Positions 31,701-41,141 of a stretch of DNA of 64,000 bases are shown here, piece after piece. The first letter of the stretch is position 1. Each line of letters opens with the position of its first letter. This DNA comes from Ancylostoma caninum (Eukaryota > Nematoda > Chromadorea > Rhabditida > Ancylostomatidae): assembly GCA_037903475.1 (NCBI GenBank), contig JBAJFG010000231.1, positions 962,501 through 1,026,500 of the forward strand, written 5' to 3'. The translations under genes and the position numbers were made by a program. The notes beneath the pieces were generated by a model that ran no database searches, was not told the DNA's origin, and saw only the letters and a list, made by a program, of their open reading frames with translations.

Positions 31701-34700
31701 GGCGTCGAACGAAACTCGGAGAGCACGTCTATGACTAACTAATTTGCCTTGAGCTGTTGTCAGATGATTCCCCACGCCCTGGTTCTCCATCTGCAGGAAT
31801 TCTTCCTAGGGGTACGCTACAGGCAAAGTTGATCTTTTCCTGCAGTGCCAGGTCACTTTCGCAAGCACCACTCAACATCTGATTAACTCAAGCTCGATCG
31901 AAAAAGAATTCCAACGACATAAAGCTTGAATAAGAAAGATTAATCTTGACATCAGTGCTTGTGCAATTATCTACCCAAAACTCCCTTTCTTTTATTTTCT
32001 AGGCTGCGTTCTAGGTTACATGTAACGTTGGGTCTCCATAATCTTTCGGATACTCGATAGGAAAATTCCGCTTGAACAGTAGAGATTCCAGTTGAACGGA
32101 TGAAAAGTTTTGAAAGGCGAAAGAGACATTCTCTAGCGTTTTTTTTTTTTTGAACTATAACAAGTAGCAAATTCCGTGCCAAGACTTGAACTCCTAAGTA
32201 AGGAATAGCGGATGAAGTCAAGCAGATCTCGAAGACCAATTATCAAGTTGACAACAAAGCTTGAAGAGGCAGTTCAGTGAAACCTCAAAAAACCCAAAAA
32301 CAGCTAAGCCTGGTATTTCTGCTCACATTATAAAAATCCTCATAAAGCTCATTGAATTGGGTAAATTGACAAGATGGAAAGGGCTTGAAACTTCAAGAGA
32401 TCTATGCCTATTTGCATTAAAATTTCACTGCAATGGTTAATCTGTAAGTGATTTAGGCCGGAATCTTTTTGATACCCTTGCGACTCAAAAGACCAAGTCA
32501 GTGATTGAGAGTTTACTTTTGGCATTCATACTCATTCACTTGCGTTAAGGTATTGAAAAAATCGTTTTGCGCGAACTAATTCCTTCCTATATTATCAAGT
32601 ACTACTACAGCAGTGACGGTCCATCGCGCGCGACGATGTGTACGAGTTGTCTCACTGGCTGTCTTCTTTGGCTATGAAGGGTTCAGAGGCAGATGGACAC
32701 TGTAGCTCATGGCTGCCTCTGCCTGTGGGAAAGTGCGGTCGAGGTGCCACATGACCCAGCTAACGAGCGAGCGCACCTCTTGTCTCGGACCCGCGATCAG
32801 CCAGCCCGCGGAGCACACTTTGATACCGCGGTCAGCCCACTCCATTGTTTGATTTTGTCAAGGAGTAAACATCGATGCAGTTGCGGAACCAGTACAAAGG
32901 CTACGTGCGAGCCGCTCAAAACGTAGCCTTTCAACTGAGAATTTGATCTATTGGGATGGATCAGCTCACGTGCGTATTGCAACGCGATGTTTGCTCCGAT
33001 GTGAATGCCCTGTAGTTCGCAGACTTGACGCAGTGCAGTACAACGGATATGTGTTTAAAGAAATAAACTTTGTTTCCTATTCATTTTTCGGCACTATTCC
33101 ACTTGTTCTGCCCCAAGATCTCAAAATCAAAAATCTCCTTAAAACTTCGTCTGGGGGGGGGGGGTTATTCGACATGCTGATCACGAATATCACATTGGTT
33201 TGCACGGTAACCCCATTTGGGTAGGGTTACGGTAGGGTAAGGGTAAGTATGGAATCTCACAAAAACACCTGAATTTTTGTCTACGAGGGTTTTTCGACAT
33301 GCTGAGCACGAATATCATATTGATTTTGTAAGCTGAAAGCAATCTGAGATTTCCCTGTAAAAATTTTATCGCTGCAAAACAGGGAAATGTACGGCACAAT
33401 GGCTTCTGGGGTACTAAATAGGTAAACTGAATTTCATCAGTACGAGTCGTGTAATAGAAGGATGGCGTTGTTTCGTGCACTTGCTCTTCGTCGTTTGGAG
33501 GAAGAACTGATGGACTTTACCCTGGCGGAAGTGTTCGATAAGATGAGGCTGAGCGACAGCGACTTCGAGGACTGGTTGAGGACAATTGCACTGCTTGGCA
33601 CTCCGAGGTATGGCTCCTGCCGACGTCCAATGAAGCTGAGAAGGGAGGACAACATGTGGATTTGCCATCTACGGCGAACTTGGGATCGGTCACAGTACGG
33701 TGGTGCAATGGGAGCAGTAATTCCGCGACATATGCTGTGAATATTTCCGTCGCAACCGCCCCATCCTTGGAGGGGTTGGACATGTGGTAGAAATCGACGA
33801 CACATGTGTCACCAAGCGTAAGTACAACAGAGGTCGATGGGTGCGAAAGCATCAGTGGCTCTTTGGAGGCTACGAAAGGGGAAGTGGAAGATCTTTCCTC
33901 ATTCTTGTGAGAAGAAGAGATGCCAGGACCCTGTTGCGGCTAATCGTGAAGTACATCCGCCCGGGCACCACCATGATCAGTGACTGCTGGCGTGCCTACA
34001 GTCGGATTTCCACGCTGCCGCAGGGCTTCACCCACCTCACAGTAAACCACCAGCTGAACTTCATTGACCCAAGGTCTGGAGCCCACACTCAGAACATCGA
34101 TTGTTGATGCCGTACTTGCGCTTGGCAAGGCTCTTAAACTTTTGCCAGTGGCATCAACAATCGCCGGTATAAGGATTGCCTCAGCGAGTTCCTCTGGAGG
34201 CAGCAATTCGGAAGGAGGAATGAAGCATTCTACAACTTCTGGAAGCATGTCGCCGAGTTTTATCCAATGCCTTGCTAGACGTGTGCTAGCGGGGACTAGC
34301 TTCTTGACCCAAGGGCCCTCTTTAGGGCCACCTACCGCATCGGACCTAGTTTACCTTCTTGGATAAAACTTTTTCTACTCATGCTTGTTTGTAAGTTTCC
34401 AGGGCAAATCGGTGATTCACTTGCAAAACTAGTCTGACATTCGTGTTCAACACATGAGGAAACCCCCAGGGCAAACTACGGACGGATCTGATTGGCTACT
34501 GCACTTATCCTAACCCTACCCAAATGGGTTTGCCATGCAAAATCAATGTGATATTCGTGATCAGCATGTCAAAAACCCCCGTAGACAAAAATTCAGGTGT
34601 TTTTGTGAGATACCATACTTACCCTTACCCCACCGTAACCCTATCCAAATGGGGTTACCGTGCAAAATCAATGTGATATTCGTGATCAGCATGTCAAATA

Positions 34701-37627
34701 ACCCCCCTAGACGAAGTTTCAGGGAAATTTTTGATTTTGAGATTTTGGGGCAGAACAAGTGGAATAGTGCCGTCAATGATAGACGGACTCTGTTCCTGCA
34801 GAATCGGGATGGGACCTGAAAGAGGGATGCGGAGAAAGCATGCTCCAATTGAGAGGAACACCTTCTGTAAGCTTCTGTAAGAAGATTAAGATCCCTCCCT
34901 TTGTTCTCATAGTATTGTCCCTCTATATGCCCTGAATATACATCTACAATCTCATACTTTGTCTCATACTCTTATTCAGATGTACGAAGCATAACTGCCA
35001 AGCGGCAACGAGGTGGATATGGCAGATTACTTCTACTAGAGTATTGGTGCTGTATTTTTCAAAAACTATCTCTGAATAGATCCTCAAATCACCGATTTTC
35101 TAACTACATCGTACTTAAGTGGACGTCGATGCCTTTGACCCATCCGCGGCCTCGAGAAGGACGCCGCACAACCGCGTCGCGCGAGCCGCAACCGATGTCC
35201 TCTGCTGCTTGATGTCATTTTGTAAGGAATTTTATGGAGAAGATCACTAGCAACAGCGCAACATACAGTTCATACAGTTTTATGAGATTACGAAAATATT
35301 TAGCAAGAACCAAACTGGGACACTATTGAGAGGCGCCCTGCTTTCGTGCAGGGACCTACGCTCAGCCCAACACTGATCAGTGTTGGGCTGCAGGCAGCAT
35401 CGCGTTTTCCCGGCTTTCTCGGGTGTTTCACGCGATTTCACCACCGGATATGAGCAATACACCCGCAAAAACCCCAAAATCCGGCGAAATCACAAACACG
35501 ATGGTTTCGACGGGTGCTACCTTTAAGGCCGCGCCTCACGGTAACCCATATGTCGCCACACTCGTAACGCTACATTTGACGGTCAAAACAAGAAAATGAG
35601 AGCTTACGGATATTTTGTGACGCTAATTACAACGATGATTGTTCTGGAGGCTTCTTCTATGTGGTTTTCCGGAGTCCGAGGTCCTCTAATAGGTTTTTTC
35701 AGACTGGCGGCAGATTCCATGAAATCACCACCATGGTTAGACCAGAAGCTCTATTTTGCGACCGCATAAAGTTCTGAATACTTAGAGTTCGAATTATCAT
35801 TAGTGTTATCAGCACTGGCACCACCAGATGGAACATCCATGAAAGCTTATAGGATTGAAGAATGCTATATACGTTTCAGCCGCGGAATATATTGTGAGAA
35901 ATGTTATACATACATATAGGAAACTCGAAACGTACGCAGACAAGAGCCGAGATCGCGACGCGGCTCTCATGGGCAGAGACGCAGGCGCCCACTATGCTGA
36001 GCTCCCGTGACTCTGCCCAAGAAAGCCGCGCCGCAGTCCTGACTCTTGACTGCGTCCGTTCGAAGTTCTCTGTGTGTTGTTCGAGGCCGGCAACCAAGTA
36101 TGCTGGCCTCTTACTGCATCTCATGGACTATGGCTTCACGAACTTTCCCTCGACTTGTGAAATGCCACAAGAAAATAACTACATCACATCTTCTTTGATG
36201 ACACATGAAATTAGAGGCATAAAAAAGATTATGTGCGTTATGATCAGCACTTTGAACATCTATTGTACATGTGGTCCTATAGAAAAATCCGTAGAAAAAA
36301 TAAGGATGTCCTCTTTTTGCCACCATTCCAAATTTCCACTCACTCCAAATCGCTATCTCTACCCTCCGTGTCATATCATGGTCGAACGTTACATTTAACT
36401 ATCTCAAACATGTCAATCACTGATCTACTTGTTGGAGATAATGATACTGAAGAGTGTACACGTTGTATACGTAGTTTCCAGAGAAACTTTTTATGAGTTG
36501 ATGACCATTAAATGGGTTACTGAAGCATAAAAGTGCCAATCTTCCTGACATCCTCCTTCCTGTAAGTATGATTTCATAATTGAACTGATTATAAAGGAGG
36601 AAAGATGAGTGCAAATGTGTTGTGAATTTCTCTAAACAAAGCAATTTTATTTTGGCAGTAGAATAAGTGGGAATCGAGAATTGTCCATCCCGGTATTACT
36701 AGTTAAGTGCTATATATTACTTCGACTAAGACTATGTTCAATTTTGTAATGCTGATGTTGTCAAAAACACTCTCCATTGGTTCCGGAAAGGATCAGCCAC
36801 ATATGCACATATTCTTCAGAAAGCAAATGAAGGTGTGTAGTAGGTCAAACATCAGTAGAGCGTTCAAAAACATTATGCTTTGTGGATCCAGTAATGGGTT
36901 TATCACTGGCGTCACCTTTGTTCGTTCTCCTGTATGATCCTGTGAGAACTGTTTGAAATCTGGAAAAAAATTACTAGAGGACTCAAAAACTAGGAGAAAC
37001 ACATGGAGGAGTCCTCTGGTACAATCCCGTTGCAGTTAGGGTCACTAGATATCCATAAGCTCTCATTTTCTTGACTTTGACCGTCAAATGTGGCGTTACG
37101 AGTGTGGCGACACCTAACACTTTGCGCCACGCCAGAATGGGTTACGGTAAGGCGCGGCTTAACAATTCATCTTGTATAAAAAAGTTGGAAGAGATGAAAG
37201 AAAGGAGAAAGTAAGCTACTAGCTACTAGGTGTTATTATTGCTGAGAAACTGACCAAGATCTCCTCCTCGCTTCGCTGAGCTACAGTCACTGAATTGCTG
37301 CGCCAGTTTCCGGAACGTGGCCTCAGGGTTGTCGGAGCTTCGAATTTGCCGAACGTAATCCTTCAGGATGTTTCGTGCGTCTTCCTTACTTCTCGTGATG
37401 TTGTCCTGCCTCCAGCTGGACGGGCGACGACTGCCTGCGTGTTTCACGAGGAGGTGAGCCGCTCGCACCTGCGTGAGGTCCGATCCTTTACCAAAAGCAG
37501 CCTCGGTGGGTCGTTCCCACTGACTTCGACCTGTGGCTTGGTTGTAGTAGTACTCTTGATTGTTCGTGCGGCTCATACGCTTTTCCCACCCAGCCGGGAG
37601 AGGCTGGTCGTGGTCAGGGTCAGACAT
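28786..37627 (-). CDS. PIN1: Pin1-type peptidyl-prolyl cis-trans isomerase (WW + parvulin), two exons, 165 aa
   Basis: This phosphorylation-dependent prolyl isomerase binds and isomerises pSer/pThr-Pro bonds. Exon 1 is 37627-37255 (phase 1, donor G|GTCAGT). Exon 2 is 28910-28786 (acceptor TTGTTAAG|GA, TAG at 28786-28788). The two join in frame to 165 residues; human Pin1 has 163. The WW domain is about residues 9-41 ([20 protein letters not shown] with Trp14 and Trp37). The parvulin domain starts at about 52. It has His58, Lys62, the phosphate-binding Arg67-Arg68, Cys115 in [14 protein letters not shown], then [16 protein letters not shown] and [13 protein letters not shown] with His159. All expected catalytic positions are present. 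Exon 1 alone would look like a truncated protein, because the last 40 residues lie 8.3 kb away behind transposon-filled sequence. The start was taken at 37627: an upstream in-frame ATG at 37639 lies across a likely acceptor (TTGTTTAG) that leaves only GCTG before the ATG, as expected for spliced-leader trans-splicing. Confidence 0.96.
29258..29498. mobile_element. MITE family A, copy 3
   Basis: The ends read TATAATCTGTCCGAAACGAC and GTCGTTTCGGACGGATTATA. It is nested in the 28999-30391 element. Confidence 0.85.
29551..29808. mobile_element. GC-rich MITE with GCCGCCGCGGCAAATGTATG ends
   Basis: AAGGGGCTTTCATACATTTG and GCGGCAAATGTATGAAAGCC are inverted ends. The interior repeats GTCGCTGGGCGACGTCGCCG-like words and further inverted GCCGCGGCGG parts. 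It is nested in the 28999-30391 element, about 50 bp from MITE A copy 3. Confidence 0.8.
30392..33089. other. Pin1 intron with dispersed CCGCGGTCAGCC words
   Basis: No exon was found. The 12-mer CCGCGGTCAGCC, or one-base variants, occurs at about 30460, 30482, 30504, 30526, 31027, 31056, 31078, 32791 and 32826, all in one orientation. Positions 32860-33010 look like a decayed copy of the 39436-39598 MITE (AGTACAAAGGCTACGTGCGA and GAGAATTTGATCTATTGG). Confidence 0.6.
33090..34771 (+). mobile_element. Merlin-type DNA transposon, inactive
   Basis: Long inverted repeats start CGGCACTATTCCACTTGTTC at 33090 and end with the inverse at 34771. They run inward through TCAAAATCAAAAAT and GACATGCTGATCACGAATAT for over 100 bp. 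A transposase remnant on + (33462-34278) belongs to the Merlin / ISXO2-like (IS1595) DDE family. The flanks show no clear target duplication. It lies in the Pin1 intron. Confidence 0.85.
33462..34278 (+). pseudogene. Merlin transposase (IS1595-like DDE), frameshifted
   Basis: The first frame starts [18 protein letters not shown] shift near 33690 leads to [14 protein letters not shown] with an in-frame TAA at about 33719. The frame then gives the DDE core [37 protein letters not shown] and [12 protein letters not shown]...GAHTQNID. Here the usual third acidic Glu reads Asp and the frame breaks. The C-terminal part resumes at about 34168 ([20 protein letters not shown]) and ends at TAG 34276-34278. 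The spacing fits a complete Merlin protein with at least two frameshifts and stops. Confidence 0.87.
35373..35400. repeat. Perfect 28-bp palindrome
   Basis: CAGCCCAACACTGA followed directly by its reverse complement. It could form a hairpin. It lies in the Pin1 intron about 130 bp outside the TTAA element. Confidence 0.8.
35527..37158. mobile_element. TTAA-flanked 1.6-kb TIR element
   Basis: TTAA at 35523-35526 and 37159-37162 flanks GGCCGCGCCTCACGGTAACC and an inverted GGGTTACGGTAAGGCGCGGC. The inverted repeats are 110-130 bp (GTCGCCACACTCGTAACG, TTTGACGGTCAAA, AAGAAAATGAGAGCTTA on both sides). No transposase is visible. A family D MITE (35918-36071) is nested near the left end. It lies in the Pin1 intron, 96 bp from the exon 1 donor. 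Confidence 0.8.
35918..36071. mobile_element. MITE family D, copy 1
   Basis: The ends are AGGAAACTCGAAACGTACGC and an inverse (GCGTCCGTTCGAAGTTCTCT). The interior has CGCGACGCGGCTCTCATGGG and AGAAAGCCGCGCCGC pairing. Other copies are at 39035, 45503 and 47364. Confidence 0.78.
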
Positions 37628-37642
37628 CAGCCTAAACAACCA
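37628..37642 (-). promoter_or_regulatory. Likely trans-splice acceptor of Pin1
   Basis: On the minus strand TTGTTTAG is followed by GCTG and then the start ATG. A strong acceptor four bases before the start codon, with no coding exon upstream, is typical of spliced-leader addition in nematodes. The spliced-leader type is not visible from the sequence. Confidence 0.6.
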
Positions 37643-37673
37643 AATTGGAATTGAAAATAACCAAAAATGTGTG

Positions 37674-37891
37674 CAGCCCTGTAGATCAGGGAAAGATCTC
37701 CGCGACGCTTACAATCTTCCACGTCATTATCTCTAACAAGAAGGTCATTGATTAACATGTCAGACATAACTGCGTTTAGTGGTCGAACGTTGTCTTCAGC
37801 GATCTCTAACATGTAGACCCATGATCTGCTTGCTGGAGATAACGATGTGGAGGATTCTAAGCGTCGCGGAGATCCTTCCCTCCTGATCTAC
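37674..37891. mobile_element. MITE directly upstream of Pin1
   Basis: Inverted ends CCTGTAGATCAGGGAAAGAT and ATCCTTCCCTCCTGATCTAC are followed by paired GATCTCCGCGACGCTTA/TAAGCGTCGCGGAGATC and CACGTCATTATCTC/GAGATAACGATGTGG. It lies 47 bp upstream of the Pin1 start. A decayed relative lies at about 36370-36470. Confidence 0.8.
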
Positions 37892-37895
37892 TGTG

Positions 37896-38136
37896 TATAT
37901 AGGCTGTCCGAAACGACGAGCCCGCCCACGCACGCGGGGTTCGAGAGGGGGCGCGGCTGGGACGTATGCTTCTAGCTGCCAAGTCGAACACGTCACAGCC
38001 AAATAATTAGTCGATGACATGAAGATAACGATGAAATGCGATACGCAGATTAGATGATGACGTGGAGTGCTGGCAAGCTTGGCTCCTTCTCGATCCCCGC
38101 GTGCGTGGGCGGACTCGTCGTTTCGGACAGACTATA
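37896..38136. mobile_element. MITE family A, copy 4
   Basis: The ends read TATAGGCTGTCCGAAACGAC and GTCGTTTCGGACAGACTATA. It is adjacent to the 37674-37891 MITE. Together they fill most of the 589 bp between Pin1 and the divergent frame at 38216. Confidence 0.85.
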
Positions 38137-38215
38137 TTTTATACTTGGGACCGAATAAAAATCGAATAAATTTGTTACTTTGACTAACATCATTTAGTAA
38201 CAAGCCCCCTGTCAC

Positions 38216-38515
38216 ATGGCCAACGACCCAGCTTTGAACGATGCAGGACCAGCCCAGTTGATTGGCATCTATGGTGGCACCCGCTTCCTCGTCTACCTGG
38301 AGACGAATGGCTTCACTGAGTCATTGTCCTCGACGATATTCGGCCTGCTCCTATCGACGCTATCATTTTTGTCGCTGACGTCTCCTATGCAACCGAAGGC
38401 AAGGTTCGCAACAGCAGGAGCCTTCGCCATTATAGCACTTTCTCGCTATATGTTGGTCTCGAAATCGTCGTGGAAATATGTGGTTATGTACCAGCTACTC
38501 CCATCAATGCTATGA
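38216..38515 (+). CDS. Unknown hydrophobic protein or first exon, divergent from Pin1
   Basis: An ATG in good context (CACATGGCC) opens a 99-codon frame with codon use biased to G/C at the third position, like the recognised genes and unlike the surrounding repeats. The product has a short polar N-terminus, two hydrophobic segments (about residues 40-57 and 66-80) and a basic C-terminal part. I do not recognise it. The last 10 codons (from 38486) belong to a 747-bp repeat also found at 46511, so the real protein either ends differently, splices out before 38486, or was cut by that repeat. Its 5' end is 589 bp from the Pin1 start, with a head-to-head arrangement. It could be the first exon of a longer gene. 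Confidence 0.45.
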   Translation: MANDPALNDAGPAQLIGIYGGTRFLVYLETNGFTESLSSTIFGLLLSTLSFLSLTSPMQPKARFATAGAFAIIALSRYMLVSKSSWKYVVMYQLLPSML

Positions 38516-39233
38516 TTTAACTTTGTTTCCGTATTTTTAACTTCGGAGAGGAGGTTCCTATCATTTTTTGTGGTTCTAGCGCCAAAATCAACATATGGCT
38601 CAAAACGTATTCGGCGGAAGCGCACTGCCCGCCGGATCAATGATGGGTTTAGAAGTGGGCCGTTCTTTCCTGAGAATATTTTTCTCTGGCTGATAATGTA
38701 AAGACAGCGAAAGAGTGCTGCACTAGAAACCATTCGTGAGCCATTCAGTATCAAGATAGTGACCACCTTACTCCTCCAGTTTCAAACCATTGGATCGTAC
38801 CACATGTGCACTTTGAAGGAGCAAGCATGTGCTACACAGTATGGAGTTGCGTGTGGATGGTTCAGAAGAAACAAAGGATGAAATCAACGACGACCCCTAC
38901 GGCGCATCACTTATATCTTCCCTTGTGTTTTCCGTGGAGCTGCTCTCAAGAGTGGAGATAAAATGAGACGGGTATAGTCTCATAGTGTTCGCTATATTGT
39001 TTTCTGCATGCTGTGGAGAAACTCGTCACATTAAAAGGAAGCTCCAAATGCCCGCAGTCAAGAGGGACGTGGCCACGACGCGGCTTTAGACAGAGACACA
39101 GGCGCTCGGCATGCTGCCACTGGTTGGCTGCAGAGTCAGAGAAGCCAGAGGCAGCATAGAGAGCGCCTGTGTCTGATCAAAGAGCCGCGCCGTGGCCACG
39201 CCCTCTTGATTGCGGACATTTGGAGCTTCCTGT
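38486..39233. repeat. 747-bp dispersed repeat, copy 1 (lacks the 302-bp MITE)
   Basis: This is nearly identical to 46511-47563 once 302 bp are removed from the latter. It begins ATGTACCAGCTACTCCC and ends with a family D MITE (39035-39233, ends AGGAAGCTCCAAATGCCCGC). The flanks differ, so it is a dispersed element, not a segmental duplication of the host gene. Confidence 0.88.
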
Positions 39234-39435
39234 ACCTCTAGATCTCAGGAATTTATAAAAGAAATACTTTGATTACAATATAATTAGGCAAAGATTCCTA
39301 AAAGGTGTTGATTCAGGACTCAAAATACCATAATACATCCATTTAGTCATGATCTATTACAAATAAACAATTCTAAACCAATAAACACAGTGCCATATAA
39401 TCAATATCTTCTTGTTGATTATATTCCACTTGGTA

Positions 39436-39598
39436 CAGGGTGTTTTTCCGGGAGTAAAATCGGTGCAATTGCGGACCCAGTACAAAGGCTACGTGCGAAT
39501 TGCTGGAACCTCCGCTTTCACGTGGTCTTTCGACTGAGAATTTGATCTATTGGAATGGATCAGATCGCGCGCGATTTTACTCCCGGAAAAACACACTG
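39436..39598. mobile_element. 163-bp TA-flanked MITE
   Basis: TA|CAGGGTGTTTTTCCGGGAG and CTCCCGGAAAAACACACTG|TA are the ends, with TAAAATCG/CGATTTTA inside. Tc1/mariner-type target. A decayed copy is at 32860-33010. Confidence 0.88.
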
Positions 39599-40423
39599 TA
39601 CTACTCATTTTTTATTCACACTGCTTATATGTGGTTGGATGTTTATATCAACCTAACCAGATGTAAGTTTTAGTAGCTAATATTTAAGTAAGTCTATTTT
39701 AAAAATATGTGCACATATTGAGCATTAATTAATAAACATTATTCAGTAATTTTCCTTCATCTTACTGATCAGCGCAGGAGGAAACCTACTTTTATGTTTA
39801 GTTTTCGTAAAAGGTTCATGCACGAAACGAAAACTGAACAGACCACAAGAAATTTCAATATAACTTTAGAATTTACTATTATTCGTTCGTGCCATTAATA
39901 GAGGAATGGTCGATAGCACTGGCAATGTTAGGAAGGATGTTTTACTGTACCTTGGCGTATCAATGCTTCGCTGACTTATTCGTCTCCATACCGTTTTTCG
40001 TGCTCCTTCACACGTGTGCCTTCGCGTCGTCGTGCTTCTTAGTCGTAGCTCTGTCTGTCACTACAGCTTAGAACCAGACTACGAAGTGGTGCAGGCGTCC
40101 TGCATTCGTCTGTTTGGAGCGTTGGTCAACGTTATCAGCAACACAATTTTTCTATTGAGCTTATTTGGACGGAGAGTTGAAACACTGCAAGTCCTGGCCC
40201 GATGCCTCTTTTATTTTGCTCAAGACCTTCTCTTTCTCGTAAATGAAGGAACATTCTAGTACATAGTGTGATACTTTTGTGCATGCAGAATGAACAAAAA
40301 AAAATCATTTTAGGAAACAATTTGAAGGTCCAGGTAATCGAGAATGGTAAAGCCCTAAAACTCTTCTTCCCTTTCGTACAGCACTGTATTGATCTCAAAT
40401 AGTGGAATTTTCGGTACTAGTGT

Positions 40424-40972
40424 ATTTCAGCGGCCCCACTATCGACCCCAAGCTCAAAATCATGGATTTCTATGAAAACTTGTACACAGGGGTATTCGAG
40501 GTGCTGATCACGAATATCATATTTATTTCGCATAGTAGTACCGATTTCATCGATTTTTTCCCAGATATGGACCTCCTCTCAGATCTCTCTGAAAACTTCC
40601 ATGCAGGGGTTTTTGAAGATGCTGGTAACAAATATGGTGAAGATTTCGCAGGAAAAGGTTGATGGGAAAAACTCCAGTAAGGTCGGAAACTGCCCCGCCC
40701 GATGCAGAAAAATCAGGAGAAACTCAACAAAATCGAGACTACAATGCAAAACGGCGATAATATTCGTAATCGGCAAATCAAAGAACCTCCACAATACACT
40801 TTTTCAGAGAGATTTGAGGTATGAGTCAAACTTGGAAGAATTGACAAAGTGAATAAAATCGATATTATCATGCGAAATAAATATGATATTCGTGATCAGC
40901 ACCTCGAATTACTCCCGTATGCAGGTTATCAGAGAAATTCATGATTTTGAGTTTGGGATCGCTAGTGGGGCC
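40424..40972. mobile_element. Merlin-related MITE
   Basis: Inverted repeats of about 130 bp begin CGGCCCCACTATCGACCCCA and end with the inverse. They contain TCAAAATCATG and GTGCTGATCACGAATATCAT, matching the layout and sequence of the Merlin ends at 33090 (CCCCAAGATCTCAAAATC, GCTGATCACGAATATCA). It has no transposase, so it is probably a non-autonomous relative. Confidence 0.75.
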
Positions 40973-41098
40973 GTACAATAGAACCGAACATTCAAATCTT
41001 CCATTTATTTGAAATCGAGTATTTTTGCTGTCGAATATCGAACACCTCGAATGAATGAGAAATTCGAACATTCCAACATTGGAGACCAATACAGTGGT

Positions 41099-41102
<4 letters not shown>

Positions 41103-41138
<36 letters not shown>
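41103..41138. repeat. GA microsatellite
   Basis: About 18 uninterrupted GA units. Confidence 0.95.

Positions 41139-41141
<3 letters not shown>

Noticed and set aside
38446..38766. Identical 106-codon minus frames at 38446 and 46483 as paralogous genes
   Set aside because: They lie inside the 747-bp dispersed repeat, show no recognised family, and are shadows of repeat sequence.
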